From Lentisphaeria bacterium (GTDB taxonomy: Bacteria > Verrucomicrobiota > Lentisphaeria > Victivallales > Victivallaceae): a DNA stretch of 64,000 nucleotides. Of the stretch, positions 42,960 to 51,760 are shown in pieces. Location: the NCBI GenBank assembly GCA_900768505.1, contig CAAGED010000032.1, positions 10,707 through 74,706 of the forward strand, in the 5' to 3' direction. Within the stretch, counting starts at the first letter, position 1. Each line of letters starts with the position of its first letter. Made by a program: the position numbers and the translations under genes. Under the pieces are notes generated by a model. It did no database searches, had not been told where the DNA came from, and saw nothing but the letters and a program-made list of their open reading frames with translations.

Positions 42960-44870
42960 TTATTTTTGTTTATCGGAGTCGTAGATCATTGCAAAAAATT
43001 TTGGCAGCCGAGCCGGCAAAATCCGTTCCAGCAGTTTGGCAACCTCCAGTTTTGACGTTTGACGATATTTTGCAGGCAAAACAAAAATGTTGGCGAAATC
43101 ATACAGCTCTAAAAACAGCTGCCAGTGTTTTTGGGGGTCGAATACCTCCCAGATTATAATGTCAAAATTGCTCATTATTTTTCTAAAATTATTCAATTGC
43201 GTGGTGGTCGGCGGTGAAACAAAAGCCAGATCGTTAAGGTTGAAATAAAGAGCACCGGCAGCATCCGGCGTGGGCAATTCATCGCTGATGCCGTAAATCA
43301 CGTCATTAATTAAGTGTTGTGATTTATCGCCCAATTCGTGTTCTTCCAGATTTCTTATGAATTTGTAGTTAAGATTTTCTTTTACATAAAGGATTTCAAA
43401 AATCTCCTGATACAGGTGGCTGGTTGTTCCGTCAGGGTCATTTATCGGAGCTACTAAAACGATAAGCGGCCGCTGGGCATCTTTCAGAAAATTTTTTCCC
43501 GCACTCACGGCTTCCTGAAGCGCACTGTAATATTCGGCACGATTATCAGTCGAAAATATCGGAATATTGCCTAAATAGTTAATATGTAATGCCTGCTCAA
43601 TATCTGTTCTGGAACGTATTGTCAAGTTAAAAGCCTCAATGGCCATGACGATAAAAAATCCGATAATTCCTCCCGCCATCACTCCAACAAAGGTGAACAA
43701 CATTACTTTTCGCGGCAGTGGACTGTTGGGAATTTTTGCCTCTTCCTGAATACTGATGTCAAGATAAGAACCGTTAAGAAAATCGTTGAGATTTTTCAGA
43801 CTGTTCTCCTCTGAGCTCAGGTCGCTGTTTTTGACGTTGATTTGTTCCCGGTATGAATTCATTTGCGGCGAAAAAACACTCAGTAACTCATTATTTATTC
43901 CCAGCATTATATCAGAATTGCTTTTTAAGGCGTTATTTGCTTCGTTTAATTCGGCTTTAGCCAGGTTCAGCTGAGATTGCAAATCCAAATACTCCGGGTT
44001 GGGGCCGGTCACCACCTTGCCCTGGGTTTCCTGCTTTTTTCTTGCTTCATCTTCTAGATGTTTCACCAGCAATATTTGATTTTGAACCCGCGGATTTTTT
44101 TCCGTATATTTTTGACGCAGGTTTTCCAATGCAAATTTTGCTTCAGTAAGCTGCTGAGCGCCGCTGGAGTAAGTTTCTGAGTATTTAACAACTTCCGGCG
44201 GAATTTTTTTCATTCGCTGGGCAAGATCGTCCACGCGTTTGGTTAGAATATCCAGGTATATATCATTGCTGCGCCGCTTTAATTCGCTGATCTCGTTTTT
44301 CAGACGGGCAATGTTGCGCTTGCGATCGTCAATACTGCTGAGCAAGGTTCGGCTTATGGCATTCTTGTAGTCGTCAATAAATACCTGCGCCAGGGTATTT
44401 GCCAGCTTTGCCGCCTGTTCAGGAGTGCGTGATACGGCGCGAATCACGAAGTAATTAGATTTTTTTTCCGGTGTGACCGCAAATGTGTTGAACATGGCAT
44501 TCTGGTTGAATTTTAAGTTCAGCCGCTTGGCGGTTTCATGTAAATTTTTGTACGATTTCACCATGAGCAGAATATCGTTGAGGCGAAAAGGGTTGTACTC
44601 TTTGGGCAAGTCGCTGCGCCGTAAATCGTAGACATCGTGCCGCATCAGTGAACAACTGCTGGTGTATACCTTGGGGATAAAAAAGAAACGATAGCAAAAG
44701 AGAATGCATCCCAGTAACACAACGCATATTGCGATTATATACCAATATTTTGCCAGATTGGAGATCCAGCAAGAAAAATCTCTGATCAGAATGTCACTTT
44801 TGCTGAAGCCGTTTTCTGGTGATGTTGGGATATTATTGTCATTATTCGGGTTGTTGTTATCTAAATACAT
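42960..44870 (-). CDS. Wzz/Wzc-like polysaccharide co-polymerase with a degenerate kinase domain
   Basis: A 636-aa inner-membrane protein of the chain-length-determinant family. After an Asn/Pro-rich start, the first membrane helix is at about residues 41-64 (YWYIIAICVVLLGCILFCYR). A large periplasmic part with long coiled coils follows (RKRNIARLKNEISELKRRSN and EAKFALENLRQKYTEKNPRV). The second helix is near 390-415 (VMLFTFVGVMAGGIIGFFIV), preceded by the P-rich IPNSPLPRKV motif. The C-terminal 220 residues occupy the place of the BY-kinase, but Walker A is lost (VLVAPINDPDGTTSHLYQEI has no GKS/T), and Walker A' reads FDIIIWEVFDP in place of a D-T-P form. There is no tyrosine cluster. It is thus probably a structural, non-kinase member. 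No polysaccharide genes are adjacent. Confidence 0.82.
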   Translation of the reverse strand: MYLDNNNPNNDNNIPTSPENGFSKSDILIRDFSCWISNLAKYWYIIAICVVLLGCILFCYRFFFIPKVYTSSCSLMRHDVYDLRRSDLPKEYNPFRLNDILLMVKSYKNLHETAKRLNLKFNQNAMFNTFAVTPEKKSNYFVIRAVSRTPEQAAKLANTLAQVFIDDYKNAISRTLLSSIDDRKRNIARLKNEISELKRRSNDIYLDILTKRVDDLAQRMKKIPPEVVKYSETYSSGAQQLTEAKFALENLRQKYTEKNPRVQNQILLVKHLEDEARKKQETQGKVVTGPNPEYLDLQSQLNLAKAELNEANNALKSNSDIMLGINNELLSVFSPQMNSYREQINVKNSDLSSEENSLKNLNDFLNGSYLDISIQEEAKIPNSPLPRKVMLFTFVGVMAGGIIGFFIVMAIEAFNLTIRSRTDIEQALHINYLGNIPIFSTDNRAEYYSALQEAVSAGKNFLKDAQRPLIVLVAPINDPDGTTSHLYQEIFEILYVKENLNYKFIRNLEEHELGDKSQHLINDVIYGISDELPTPDAAGALYFNLNDLAFVSPPTTTQLNNFRKIMSNFDIIIWEVFDPQKHWQLFLELYDFANIFVLPAKYRQTSKLEVAKLLERILPARLPKFFAMIYDSDKQK

Positions 44871-45117
44871 TTAAAACGACCTTTATTGGGTATTTTTTTA
44901 TTTAATACAAAAAAACACGGCCAGCTCTATTATATCTATAAGCCAATGTCAGAATTAAATCTACATGGTAGTATATCCGTTGTAAATTAAAAAACAAATT
45001 CCTTTTTGATTTTTTTTACAATTAAACACTTTTTTTTAATATAAAAGTAAAAAGTTCATTAATTTTGATTCAGCGGCACAATACGACAGTATTACCCATA
45101 ATGTTTGTCGCAATTTT

Positions 45118-46920
45118 CTATTGCAATTTATTTTGCAGTTGTGTAACAATTTCGTCAAACAAACCTAACGCCGATTTTACCGCCGTCGGGTGACTTAAAT
45201 CAACTCCGGCCATTTGCATTATGTCCAGTACATCCATTGAGTCGCCGGCTTTCAAAAAATTAAGATAATTGGTCAGTTTGACAGCATCGCCGCTGAGAAT
45301 ATTGTTTGACAGCTGCAATGCTGCGGACATCCCGGTTGCATATTTGTAAACGTAGAAATCATAATAAAAATGCGGAATACGTTCCCATTCGCAGGCGATC
45401 AATGCATCGGCTTTTACCGCCGGACCGTAATAAAGCTGATTCAATGCCGCGTACTCTTTATCCAGCACTTCGGCGGTAAGGGGAATGTCGTCCGCTGAAA
45501 TCTCATGAATTTTCAGTTCAAATTCCGCAAATTGAGTCTGCCGGAAAATTGTGCCGCGGATTTCGTCCAGCAAATGAGTCAGCAGATAAACCTCCACCTC
45601 ATGATTGCCCTGATATTTCTTCATTAAGTAATTATGCAACAACAATTCAGCGGTGGTGGAAGCCACTTCTGCCACAAAAATGCTGTAATTTGCGTAGTGA
45701 TATTTCTGATACTTGTTGGAAAAATAGGAGTGCATGGAGTGTCCCAGTTCATGAGCCAGGGTGAATACATCATTCAGCGTGCCGTTGAAATTCAGCAGTA
45801 AATACGGGTTGCTGTCGAAACAGCCGCTGGAGTAGGCTCCGGAGCGTTTTCCCTTGCATTCCAATACGTCAATCCAGCGTTCAGCAAAAGCCCGGTCCAA
45901 AGCGTTTTGATACTCTTCTCCCATAACACCTAATGCTGCCCGCACCAGTTCACACGCTTCATGATAGGTGAATTTCAGTGAACACTCCGCCTGCAGCGGA
46001 TTGTAAATATCATACATGTCCAAGCTGTCAAGTTTCATCACTTCAGCCCGCAGCTCCATGTAGCGATGCAGTGCCGGGAGGCTTTCATGAACCGCCTCAA
46101 TCAACGCATGGTAGACGCTTTCCGGCACGTTGTCTTCAAAAAGCGAAGCGGCTAGTGCGGAGTCGTAATGACGCAGGTCGGCATCCAGAACATGATATTT
46201 TACCGTAGCGTCCAAAGTGGAGGCAATGGTGTTGCGCAGTGCCTTGTGGGTTTCGAACATTGCCTCAAAGGCGGTGCGGCGAACTTCCCGTTTGGGTGAT
46301 TCCAAAAAATTGCGGTAGTTGCCGTGGGAGAGTTCGATTTTCCGCCCCTGTTCGTCATCAATGGTTGGAAAACGCATATCGGCATTGCACAAAGTGGAGT
46401 AGGTGGAGCCGGCAGAACCCAAAACATCGGAAAACATGGCCAGAATGCGCTCTTCCTTGCTGCTCAGTGTGTGTGCCCGTTCCCGGAGCAGTTCTTCGAT
46501 GGAGCGGCGATAGAATGCTAATTCCGGAGCTTTTAGATATTCATCGATAGTTTTCTGGGAAAGCGCCATAAATTCGGGGTCGAACCAGGCGGTTTCGCCG
46601 CCGATTTCGGCAAATTTTGCGGAGGCGCGTTCCAGATATGATTTATTTTGGTTGTTGGCGAGGTCCTCGTCAGCCCGGAGGTGGGCGAAAACATAAACTT
46701 TTTCTGACAGCCGTTCCAGCTCGTCGGATTTTTCAATTGCCGCCTTCAAGGTAGCGGCGGATTCACCCAGCCGCCCCTGAAATTGATTGAACCCTGTCAG
46801 TAAATCATCCAATCGGGCAAAATCTTTTTCCCAATCGGCAAAAGATGAATACAATACACTCAAATCCCAAGTCATATTTTCCGGCAACTGATTGCGCAAT
46901 GGTAATTTTATTTCGTCCAT
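45118..46920 (-). CDS. pepF: Oligoendopeptidase F (M3 metallopeptidase)
   Basis: A 600-aa zinc peptidase that cuts short peptides in the cytoplasm. The M3 zinc site is HELGH in FTLAHELGHSMHSYFS (about residue 384-388), with the third ligand Glu in YSIFVAEVASTTAELLL. Other PepF segments are DEIKLPLRNQLPENMTWDLS at the N-terminus, SGCFDSNPYLLLNFNGTLND and FYVYKYATGMSAALQLSNNI. The start was set to the ATG at 46918-46920 with GGAG 10 nt upstream; TTG at 46929 is an in-frame alternative. It stands alone; the 246-nt gap before the Wzz-like gene and the 331-nt gap on the other side are AT-rich, with nothing else recognised. Confidence 0.94.
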   Translation of the reverse strand: MDEIKLPLRNQLPENMTWDLSVLYSSFADWEKDFARLDDLLTGFNQFQGRLGESAATLKAAIEKSDELERLSEKVYVFAHLRADEDLANNQNKSYLERASAKFAEIGGETAWFDPEFMALSQKTIDEYLKAPELAFYRRSIEELLRERAHTLSSKEERILAMFSDVLGSAGSTYSTLCNADMRFPTIDDEQGRKIELSHGNYRNFLESPKREVRRTAFEAMFETHKALRNTIASTLDATVKYHVLDADLRHYDSALAASLFEDNVPESVYHALIEAVHESLPALHRYMELRAEVMKLDSLDMYDIYNPLQAECSLKFTYHEACELVRAALGVMGEEYQNALDRAFAERWIDVLECKGKRSGAYSSGCFDSNPYLLLNFNGTLNDVFTLAHELGHSMHSYFSNKYQKYHYANYSIFVAEVASTTAELLLHNYLMKKYQGNHEVEVYLLTHLLDEIRGTIFRQTQFAEFELKIHEISADDIPLTAEVLDKEYAALNQLYYGPAVKADALIACEWERIPHFYYDFYVYKYATGMSAALQLSNNILSGDAVKLTNYLNFLKAGDSMDVLDIMQMAGVDLSHPTAVKSALGLFDEIVTQLQNKLQ

Positions 46921-47251
46921 ATATCTCAAGCTCCGATAATTTAGTAATCATCATAAAATGTGCTCCCCATAATGCCTGAATTTAGCGTGCTGCTTATTCT
47001 GCTTTACCTCCAGCATCCGGCAAACCGGCTGTTTCAAATAATTACAGAACGGCGGCAGGGAGATTGCCTTTTTTCTGAAAAGTATAAAACCCTTTCGACT
47101 ATAATATATATTGTCTTTTTTGAAAAACAACAAAAATAATTCATTTTCCGGCGAAACAGTTGTAAATAAAACCTTTTAACGTTTGTATTATTGAGTAAAC
47201 AGCGCTAAATTATAGTGTTATTTCATATAATTTAAAGTCTGGGGGTTATCC

Positions 47252-49204
47252 ATGAATAATAAGTTTTATATCACCACACCAATCTACTACGTCAACGATA
47301 AACCGCATATCGGGCATGCCTATACTACCGTTTTTGCCGATGTGCTGGCCCGCTATCATCGTTCCCTGGGAATGCCTACCTTCTTTCTCACCGGAACGGA
47401 CGAACACGGTCAAAAGGTTCAGCGGGCGGCTGAGCAGAAACACATGACGCCGCAGGAGCAGTGCGACTCCACGGTGGTGCGTTTTCAGGAGTTGTGGGAC
47501 AAGTTGGGCATTACAAATGACTACTTCATCCGCACGACCAATCCGGATCACAAAAAGGTGGTTCAGGAGGTGTTGCAGGATCTTTTTGACCGTGATTTGA
47601 TTTATAAGGCGGAATATAAAGGCTGGTATTGTGTGCCGGATGAACGCTTCTTTACCGAAAAGGATTTAGTGGATGGCAAGTGTCCGGAGTGCGGTCGGGA
47701 GGTTACTGAAATTATCGAATCCAACTACTTCTTCCGGATGAGCAAATATCAGGATTGGCTGATCGAATATATCGAAAAACACCCCGATTTCATCATGCCG
47801 CCGTTTCGGGCCAATGAAACATTGGGCTTCCTCAAACGCCCGTTGGCCGACCTCTGTATTTCCCGGCCTAAAAACCGACTCTCCTGGGGAATCGAGCTGC
47901 CATTTGACAAGGATTATGTCTGTTACGTCTGGTTTGACGCATTGATCAACTACATTTCCGGCGTGGGATACCGCAAAGACGATGAAATGTTCAAGAAATG
48001 GTGGCCGGCATCTTATCACCTGATTGGCAAGGATATTTTGACTACCCATACCGTTTATTGGCCCACCATGTTAAAGGCGATGAATGTGGAATTGCCGAAA
48101 ACCATTTTTGCCCACGGCTGGTGGTTGACCGGGCGGGATAAAATGAGTAAATCCCTGGGCAATGTAATTAATCCCATGGATATGATTGAACGTTGCGGCG
48201 TGGATGCTTTCCGTTATTATCTAATTGCCGAAATGTCTCCGGGGCAGGATGCTTCGTTTACCGAGGAGGCGTTTGTGAACCGCTATAATTGCGATTTGGC
48301 CAATGATTTAGGTAATTTACTCAGCCGGGTGGTCAAGATGACTTTCCGGGGCAGCAATGGAGTGATTCCTGCTCCAGGAGTTTTTGCCGGGGAGGAAGAT
48401 GAACTTGTTGCTATGCTGAACAACGCAGTTGTCGGCATGAAAAATTCCATTGCTGACATGAAGCTGGATCAGGGCATTGCCGCAGTAATGAATGCGGTCA
48501 GAGCCGGAAATCGTTATTTGGAGCGTACCGCCCCATGGAGTTTGGCTAAGCAGGGCAAGCAGGATAAGCTTAATACCGTTTTGGCGTTGGCGGCGGAGGC
48601 GTTGCGGCAGTGTGCAATTCTGCTGCAGCCGGTAATGCCGGAGAAGATGGGAGAATTGTTGCGGGCATTGGGCATGAAAGAGGAGGAGATCAAACATTGT
48701 ACGTTTGATTTGATTAACCAGAAGTTTCCGCTTACCGGCAGGCAGATGCAGGACGTGGAAGGGCTTTTCCCCCGTATTGTAGAAGAGAAAAAGCCGGCTG
48801 CTGCCGTTGTTGTCAAGGCGGAGGAGAAGGTTGAAAAGAAAAAAGTCAAAGTCGAAAGTGCTTCAAGTGAGCCGATTCCAGGTGTGATAACCATTGATGA
48901 ATTTTTCAAGGCGACTTTGAAGACTGCTAAAGTAATTGCCGCGGAGCGGGTTGAGGGGGCTGATAAGTTATTAAGGCTGCAAATTGAAATTGGTAGTGAA
49001 AATCGCCAGATTGTTGCCGGAGTGGCTAAATATTATACGCCTGAAGAGATGGTCGGCCGTATCATTGTTGTAGTGGCTAATTTAAAGCCCTGCAAGATTC
49101 GCGGAATTGAGTCGCAGGGGATGTTGCTGGCCGCTAAAGCCGGCGATAAATTAGTTTTGGTAACCACCGCCGGAGAGATTGAATCCGGAGCGAATGTAGG
49201 TTAA
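47252..49204 (+). CDS. metG: Methionyl-tRNA synthetase with C-terminal tRNA-binding domain
   Basis: It charges tRNA-Met for initiation and elongation. The 650-aa protein has HIGH in YYVNDKPHIGHAYTTVFADV (residues about 12-31), a single CPECGRE zinc knuckle-type segment in the connective peptide, WFDALINYISGVGY and KMSKS in GRDKMSKSLGNVINP (about 295-310). An anticodon-binding helical domain follows. A Lys/Glu-rich linker (KAEEKVEKKKVKVES) leads to the EMAP-like OB-fold domain (DEFFKATLKTAKVIAAERV to GIESQGMLLAA), which makes the enzyme dimeric in relatives. The ribosome site is GGGGG at a 7-nt distance. A good terminator follows. Confidence 0.97.
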   Translation: MNNKFYITTPIYYVNDKPHIGHAYTTVFADVLARYHRSLGMPTFFLTGTDEHGQKVQRAAEQKHMTPQEQCDSTVVRFQELWDKLGITNDYFIRTTNPDHKKVVQEVLQDLFDRDLIYKAEYKGWYCVPDERFFTEKDLVDGKCPECGREVTEIIESNYFFRMSKYQDWLIEYIEKHPDFIMPPFRANETLGFLKRPLADLCISRPKNRLSWGIELPFDKDYVCYVWFDALINYISGVGYRKDDEMFKKWWPASYHLIGKDILTTHTVYWPTMLKAMNVELPKTIFAHGWWLTGRDKMSKSLGNVINPMDMIERCGVDAFRYYLIAEMSPGQDASFTEEAFVNRYNCDLANDLGNLLSRVVKMTFRGSNGVIPAPGVFAGEEDELVAMLNNAVVGMKNSIADMKLDQGIAAVMNAVRAGNRYLERTAPWSLAKQGKQDKLNTVLALAAEALRQCAILLQPVMPEKMGELLRALGMKEEEIKHCTFDLINQKFPLTGRQMQDVEGLFPRIVEEKKPAAAVVVKAEEKVEKKKVKVESASSEPIPGVITIDEFFKATLKTAKVIAAERVEGADKLLRLQIEIGSENRQIVAGVAKYYTPEEMVGRIIVVVANLKPCKIRGIESQGMLLAAKAGDKLVLVTTAGEIESGANVG

Positions 49205-49231
49205 TTATTTTTTGAAAAATAATTTTTTTAC

Positions 49232-49267
49232 GGCGCGGAAGTTAATAGCTTCTGCGTCTTTTTTTTT
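49232..49267 (+). terminator. Rho-independent terminator after metG
   Basis: GGCGCGGAAG (49232-49241) pairs with CTTCTGCGTC (49249-49258), 10 bp with two G-U pairs and a 7-nt loop, followed by nine T. It lies 27 nt past the stop codon. Confidence 0.85.
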
Positions 49268-49302
49268 ATTTGTAAGAAAAGTATTTTTTTTGAATTTATT
49301 GA

Positions 49303-49575
49303 TTTGAAGTATATTAGGGCTGGGGATATACTAAAATTGTCAGTGAATTGGCAGCATGAAATATTTGAAGACTTTATGTTACCGTTTAATTGTTCCGCAG
49401 TCGCTTGGTTATGAAAAATGCGAGGTTGCGCAAGAATAGTGTAAATTTTGCAGTGGCATGATTAATCGACTGCGGAGAGATTAGTTTGTTGTTCTGATTA
49501 GTACTCGCGGTGGAGAGCCGGGGTACCGGTTAGCTCATTGGGTAACAGGCGGCGTGCCGTTTTTTCCCCGCAAAA
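49303..49575 (+). ncRNA. Candidate small RNA gene after metG
   Basis: The 448-nt gap between metG and the next gene holds no convincing protein gene but has its own signals. A promoter-like TTGAAG (49303-49308) and TATACT (49327-49332) are separated by 18 nt. Further on, a perfect 9-bp inverted repeat CCGCAGTCG (49395-49403) and CGACTGCGG (49467-49475) encloses smaller stems (CTTG 49404-49407 with CAAG 49431-49434). A second structured part follows with CCGG-GGTA-CCGG. Near 49553-49566 a short GC hairpin is followed by TTTTTT. Together this looks like a 200-240-nt transcript. It matches no RNA family I know; 6S and SRP RNA were considered and not supported. Confidence 0.4.
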
Positions 49576-49652
49576 TTATGCTGTGTTCTGCTGTTGAAAT
49601 GAGATTTTTTTGTGTTTCGTAGCAATTTTCAGGCTTGACGCCGCAGTTTTTT

Positions 49653-50381
49653 TTAGCAGAAAAACGAGACGTACATCAACAATATTGCACCACTCCACAA
49701 CAAATTAATCCATGCCGCCTTTTCGCCGTATTTTATTTCACGAGCCGCTTTTAGGATTCCGAAAACTGCCGCAACCATTCCGACTGCGGGGATATTGGCC
49801 AGCACGGTACATAAATCGTTACCGGTGATTTGGGAGTAACGTATTTGCCGGAGCTTGTCGGAATTTATTGTCCCTGTGGGGTGATTGTAATCGCGCAATA
49901 TACGTCGGTAGCGCACTTGGCCGAAAATTAGTCCGGCCACGGCTGCCGGAGAGGCAAATATCACCAGCAGTAAATATATCTCCACAATTGTCGGAATGTA
50001 TTCGCCGATTCGTTCACTGAAGTAGAGATAACTGCTTAGCAATACTGCACCGACCGTCAATAATATATACGATCCGAAGCAGAGACGGGAGTTTTTCAGC
50101 GGATGAAATTCCAGTTCTGGAAATTCAATTGCGTGAAGTACCCCGGCAAGGCGCTTGAATGTCAGGAGCGAGTAGAGGGACAATGACAATACCAGTGTAA
50201 ACGAAAATATTCGCCACGCCGCAAAATTATTTTGCGCAATCAGTGCCATTAGCGCGGCAAAACAACAACCAATCAGGCTCACCGGAATCAGCAGAATGGT
50301 GATTTTGCACCACCACTGCCACCAATGGGTGGAACAACATATATGAGGGTCCAGATCATTATCGGGAGTCTCTTTTTTCAT
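49653..50381 (-). CDS. Multi-pass membrane protein of unknown function
   Basis: A 242-aa protein with about six hydrophobic segments: residues 27-50 (ITILLIPVSLIGCCFAALMA), 55-75, 101-122 (CFGSYILLTVGAVLLSSYLY), 130-155 (IPTIVEIYLLLVIFASPAAV), 192-212 (ANIPAVGMVAAVFGILKAAR) and 222-240 at the C-terminus. The N-terminus is rich in Cys, His and Trp (HICCSTHWWQWWC), which could bind a metal, but this is only suggestive. The loop between helices 4 and 5 is polar and charged. I recognise no family. It is on the minus strand, separated from a DMT permease gene by 191 nt, and converges with metG. Confidence 0.7.
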   Translation of the reverse strand: MKKETPDNDLDPHICCSTHWWQWWCKITILLIPVSLIGCCFAALMALIAQNNFAAWRIFSFTLVLSLSLYSLLTFKRLAGVLHAIEFPELEFHPLKNSRLCFGSYILLTVGAVLLSSYLYFSERIGEYIPTIVEIYLLLVIFASPAAVAGLIFGQVRYRRILRDYNHPTGTINSDKLRQIRYSQITGNDLCTVLANIPAVGMVAAVFGILKAAREIKYGEKAAWINLLWSGAILLMYVSFFC

Positions 50382-50572
50382 AAATGATTTATCGCATAAC
50401 GTCAGTACATTTTAACGTTTGCAGGCGAAAAAACCCTTTTTTCTTTAAATTTTTGCACTCGGGATGAAATAAAAAAACTATACCACAAAAGATAACCGTG
50501 TTTTTATCTAATGCAAGGATTTTATAAAAAAATATCAATGTTGCACGAAGAAGCCGGCTTCGGATGATAAAA

Positions 50573-51502
50573 TTACAATGCGCTTAATAAAATTCCTGCC
50601 AAAATGCAGATGATGCCGGCAATGCGAATTTTGTAGACTTTTTCACCCAGAAAAATTACCCCCAGCATCATTCCCAAAGGGAGACTTAATTGCCGGAGCG
50701 GCTGAATAAAACTGACGTTGGTGACAAAATTCATTGCCAGCAAAATAAGACCGTAAGCCGTGGAACTGCACATTCCGGTCAGAACCGGAGTGAAATTTCT
50801 GCCGAATAATTTTTTAAATTCTCCTCGTTCAAACGGTGAACTTATCACCACAAATGTCAAGCCGACAACAATTCCCAACTCCACCATAAAAAGGTAGGAG
50901 CAGGAGGCCATTACATCCGGAGTTATGGTGAAAAAACGGCAATCCACCGGCTCAAACACCAATGATTCTTTGTAGGTTTTCAGCGCTTGACTGTCCAAAA
51001 CTGTGTACCCGGTAGTTCCGATTGCTACCAGCATAATCAGTAGAAAACCTTGGGAAATGTAGTGCCGGAAACTGAATTCAGCGATTTTCTTCAGCGGCAT
51101 CAGGAGGCAGCCGCTGAAAATAACAATCATACCGGAAATCTGAATATAATTCAGCGGTTGCCCAAGGTGGAACAACATACTGACCGCCGCCACCATCACC
51201 ACCGGCAGCGCCCGGCCCAGCGGGTATGCCAGTGAAATATCACACTTGCGGTAGGCGTAGGCCAAACTGCCGCAGTAGAGAGTTTCAAAGCCTATGCTGC
51301 CCAGTAGCATGGCGTAGAATGCTCCGGGCAGACGGGTAAAATCAATTCCGCCGAGCAGAAAAAAAGTCAGCCAGATTGCCGAACCGGTCATGGATGCCAT
51401 CATGTAGAAAGCGGCGGATGGATTGTGTTTTTTGCTGATGAAATTCCAAGTGGCGTGAAGCCCCGCGGACAGCAGAATAAGAATAAATGCAGTCAAGCTC
51501 AT
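50573..51502 (-). CDS. EamA/DMT-family transporter
   Basis: A 309-aa permease with ten predicted membrane helices and the two-fold EamA repeat. The first half starts MSLTAFILILLSAGLHATWN, whose HATWN ending is typical of this branch, and contains ALPVVMVAAVSMLFHLGQPL. The second half runs from GFLLIMLVAIGTTGYTVLDS to SLPLGMMLGVIFLGEKVYKI, a standard EamA ending. Substrates of the family range from amino acids to nucleosides, and none can be named here. The gene is divergent from the Gfo/Idh oxidoreductase gene, and they share a 258-nt intergenic region with repeats and a promoter (51601-51730). Confidence 0.88.
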   Translation of the reverse strand: MSLTAFILILLSAGLHATWNFISKKHNPSAAFYMMASMTGSAIWLTFFLLGGIDFTRLPGAFYAMLLGSIGFETLYCGSLAYAYRKCDISLAYPLGRALPVVMVAAVSMLFHLGQPLNYIQISGMIVIFSGCLLMPLKKIAEFSFRHYISQGFLLIMLVAIGTTGYTVLDSQALKTYKESLVFEPVDCRFFTITPDVMASCSYLFMVELGIVVGLTFVVISSPFERGEFKKLFGRNFTPVLTGMCSSTAYGLILLAMNFVTNVSFIQPLRQLSLPLGMMLGVIFLGEKVYKIRIAGIICILAGILLSAL

Positions 51503-51600
51503 GAATTATATATCGTTTGCTAAAAATTTATTGATAAAAATGCGACTTGGCTAATATACTCGCTTCCGCCAAAAAAACAAATCAATCATCCTGCTGTTAA

Positions 51601-51730
51601 TATCACAAAATACCCTAGATTATCACAAAAAATCACGCAATACGGAATTGAAAAAATATTTAAATCTTGTATAATATTAGTGTTATGTTTATTTTTTCGC
51701 AATTTTATAAACTATATCACAATTTGATAT
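51601..51730 (+). promoter_or_regulatory. Promoter region with repeated operator-like sites for the oxidoreductase operon
   Basis: The divergent gap holds a promoter TTGAAA (51648-51653), a 16-nt spacer and TATAAT (51670-51675) facing the Gfo/Idh gene. Upstream are two exact copies of TATCACAAAA (51601-51610 and 51621-51630, 20-bp period, two helix turns). Downstream is a palindrome ATATCA-CAATT-TGATAT (51714-51730) that shares the ATCACAA core. This looks like cooperative binding by one regulator, possibly LacI or GntR type; none is encoded nearby. Confidence 0.5.
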
Positions 51731-51760
51731 GTAAAATTACAAAATAAAATGAAGGACATC

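Noticed and set aside
46921..47251. 60-codon open frame on the minus strand in the gap between pepF and metG
   Set aside because: It has no ribosome site or plausible composition; the gap appears to be an AT-rich divergent promoter region.
49515..49570. Sequence resembling a tRNA D arm (GGTTAGCTCATTGGGTAAC)
   Set aside because: No matching acceptor, anticodon or T arm can be folded around it, so it is not a tRNA; it was kept only as part of the candidate small RNA.
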